DNA of 64,000 bases from Sipunculus nudus (Eukaryota; Annelida; Sipuncula; Golfingiida; Sipunculidae), in the NCBI GenBank assembly GCA_026874595.1, contig CM049307.1, positions 40,118,362 through 40,182,361 of the forward strand, given 5' to 3'. Made by a program: the position numbers and the translations under genes. Under the pieces are notes generated by a model that worked only from the letters and a program-made list of their open reading frames with translations, searched no databases and was not told the origin of the DNA. Shown piece by piece: positions 63,869 to 64,000 of this stretch. Position 1 is the first letter of the stretch. Every line of letters starts with the position of its first letter.

Positions 63869-64000
63869 GGTGCTTACTATAGGGCATCCACTTGTTACCA
63901 ATATACACACCAGGTTTTGGAACACTAGATGTAATCACAGCTGAGAAACTGACATGACTGTTGTCATTTTACAGTGAAAAAAAATGGAAAAATATTTGTT
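62811..64000 (+). mobile_element. Family A modular element, copy A5, running off the window
   Basis: Begins GAACTAGGGACCCAGGGACT with an altered start palindrome, then TGGGTCTCGACTTTCAGCTGA. It carries four or more GTGACCTTTGACC-type module copies, a (GGAC/AGAC)n tract at 63823-63869, and then CACAGCTGAGAAACTGACATG as also seen near 43610 and 44130. The right end is outside the window. Confidence 0.65.

Overview
The window is eukaryotic nuclear DNA. It is AT-rich, dense in simple repeats, and has one intron-split gene and no bacterial-style gene packing. The gene content (a death-domain signalling protein) and the dispersed short non-autonomous elements point to a marine invertebrate. A mollusc is my best guess, made at low confidence and from general appearance only. 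An 84-base run of N (60233-60316) shows a draft assembly.

Only one protein-coding gene can be supported. Six exons on the + strand (14822-25178) join in frame with GT/AG junctions into a predicted 551-residue intracellular protein. An in-frame TAA lies just before the start codon and an AATAAA signal follows the stop. The protein has an unrecognised N-terminal third, a segment resembling the UPA module that precedes death domains in UNC5/PIDD-type proteins, a first death domain (about 241-308), an acidic then proline/serine/basic linker carrying a duplicated SADTLIL motif, and a second C-terminal death domain (about 465-545). Two death domains in one such chain is uncommon and is the main coding finding.

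The rest is non-coding. Positions 1-14800 hold sparse AT-rich sequence, clusters of CGTACGG-type palindromes (4.2-7.5 kb), a complete hAT-like MITE with 8-bp target duplication inside one cluster, one truncated modular repeat, and microsatellites. Positions 25.4-38 kb are mostly featureless AT-rich DNA with one TTAA-flanked MITE. At 38.0-39.2 kb there is a 41-bp minisatellite. At 39.5-40.2 kb there is a three-unit 274-bp tandem array containing a tRNA-like promoter. A second TTAA-flanked MITE of nearly identical length lies at 41.9-42.4 kb.

From 43 kb to the end the window is a mosaic of modular, tandem-repeat-bearing elements. Family A starts with the palindrome GACCCATGGGTC plus CGCTCAGCTGA and ends with CAGTCAGCTGAGCTAAA. 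Family B has a 3'-terminal hairpin, GTATCCGC...GCGGATAC. These are nested: one B copy appears split by a 6.15-kb insertion with 19-bp terminal inverted repeats. That insertion contains an A element, which in turn contains another B copy. Another A element (58.1-59.8 kb) is split by a 673-bp insertion with perfect 7-bp TIRs and a 9-bp target duplication. The internal modules carry many copies of the palindrome GGTGGCGCCACC and many TGACCTTTGACC-type sequences. These resemble CTCF-core and DR1 nuclear-receptor motifs; any regulatory role is inference.

All calls come from reading the sequence alone. No database search was possible, so family names for transposons rest on termini and target duplications.
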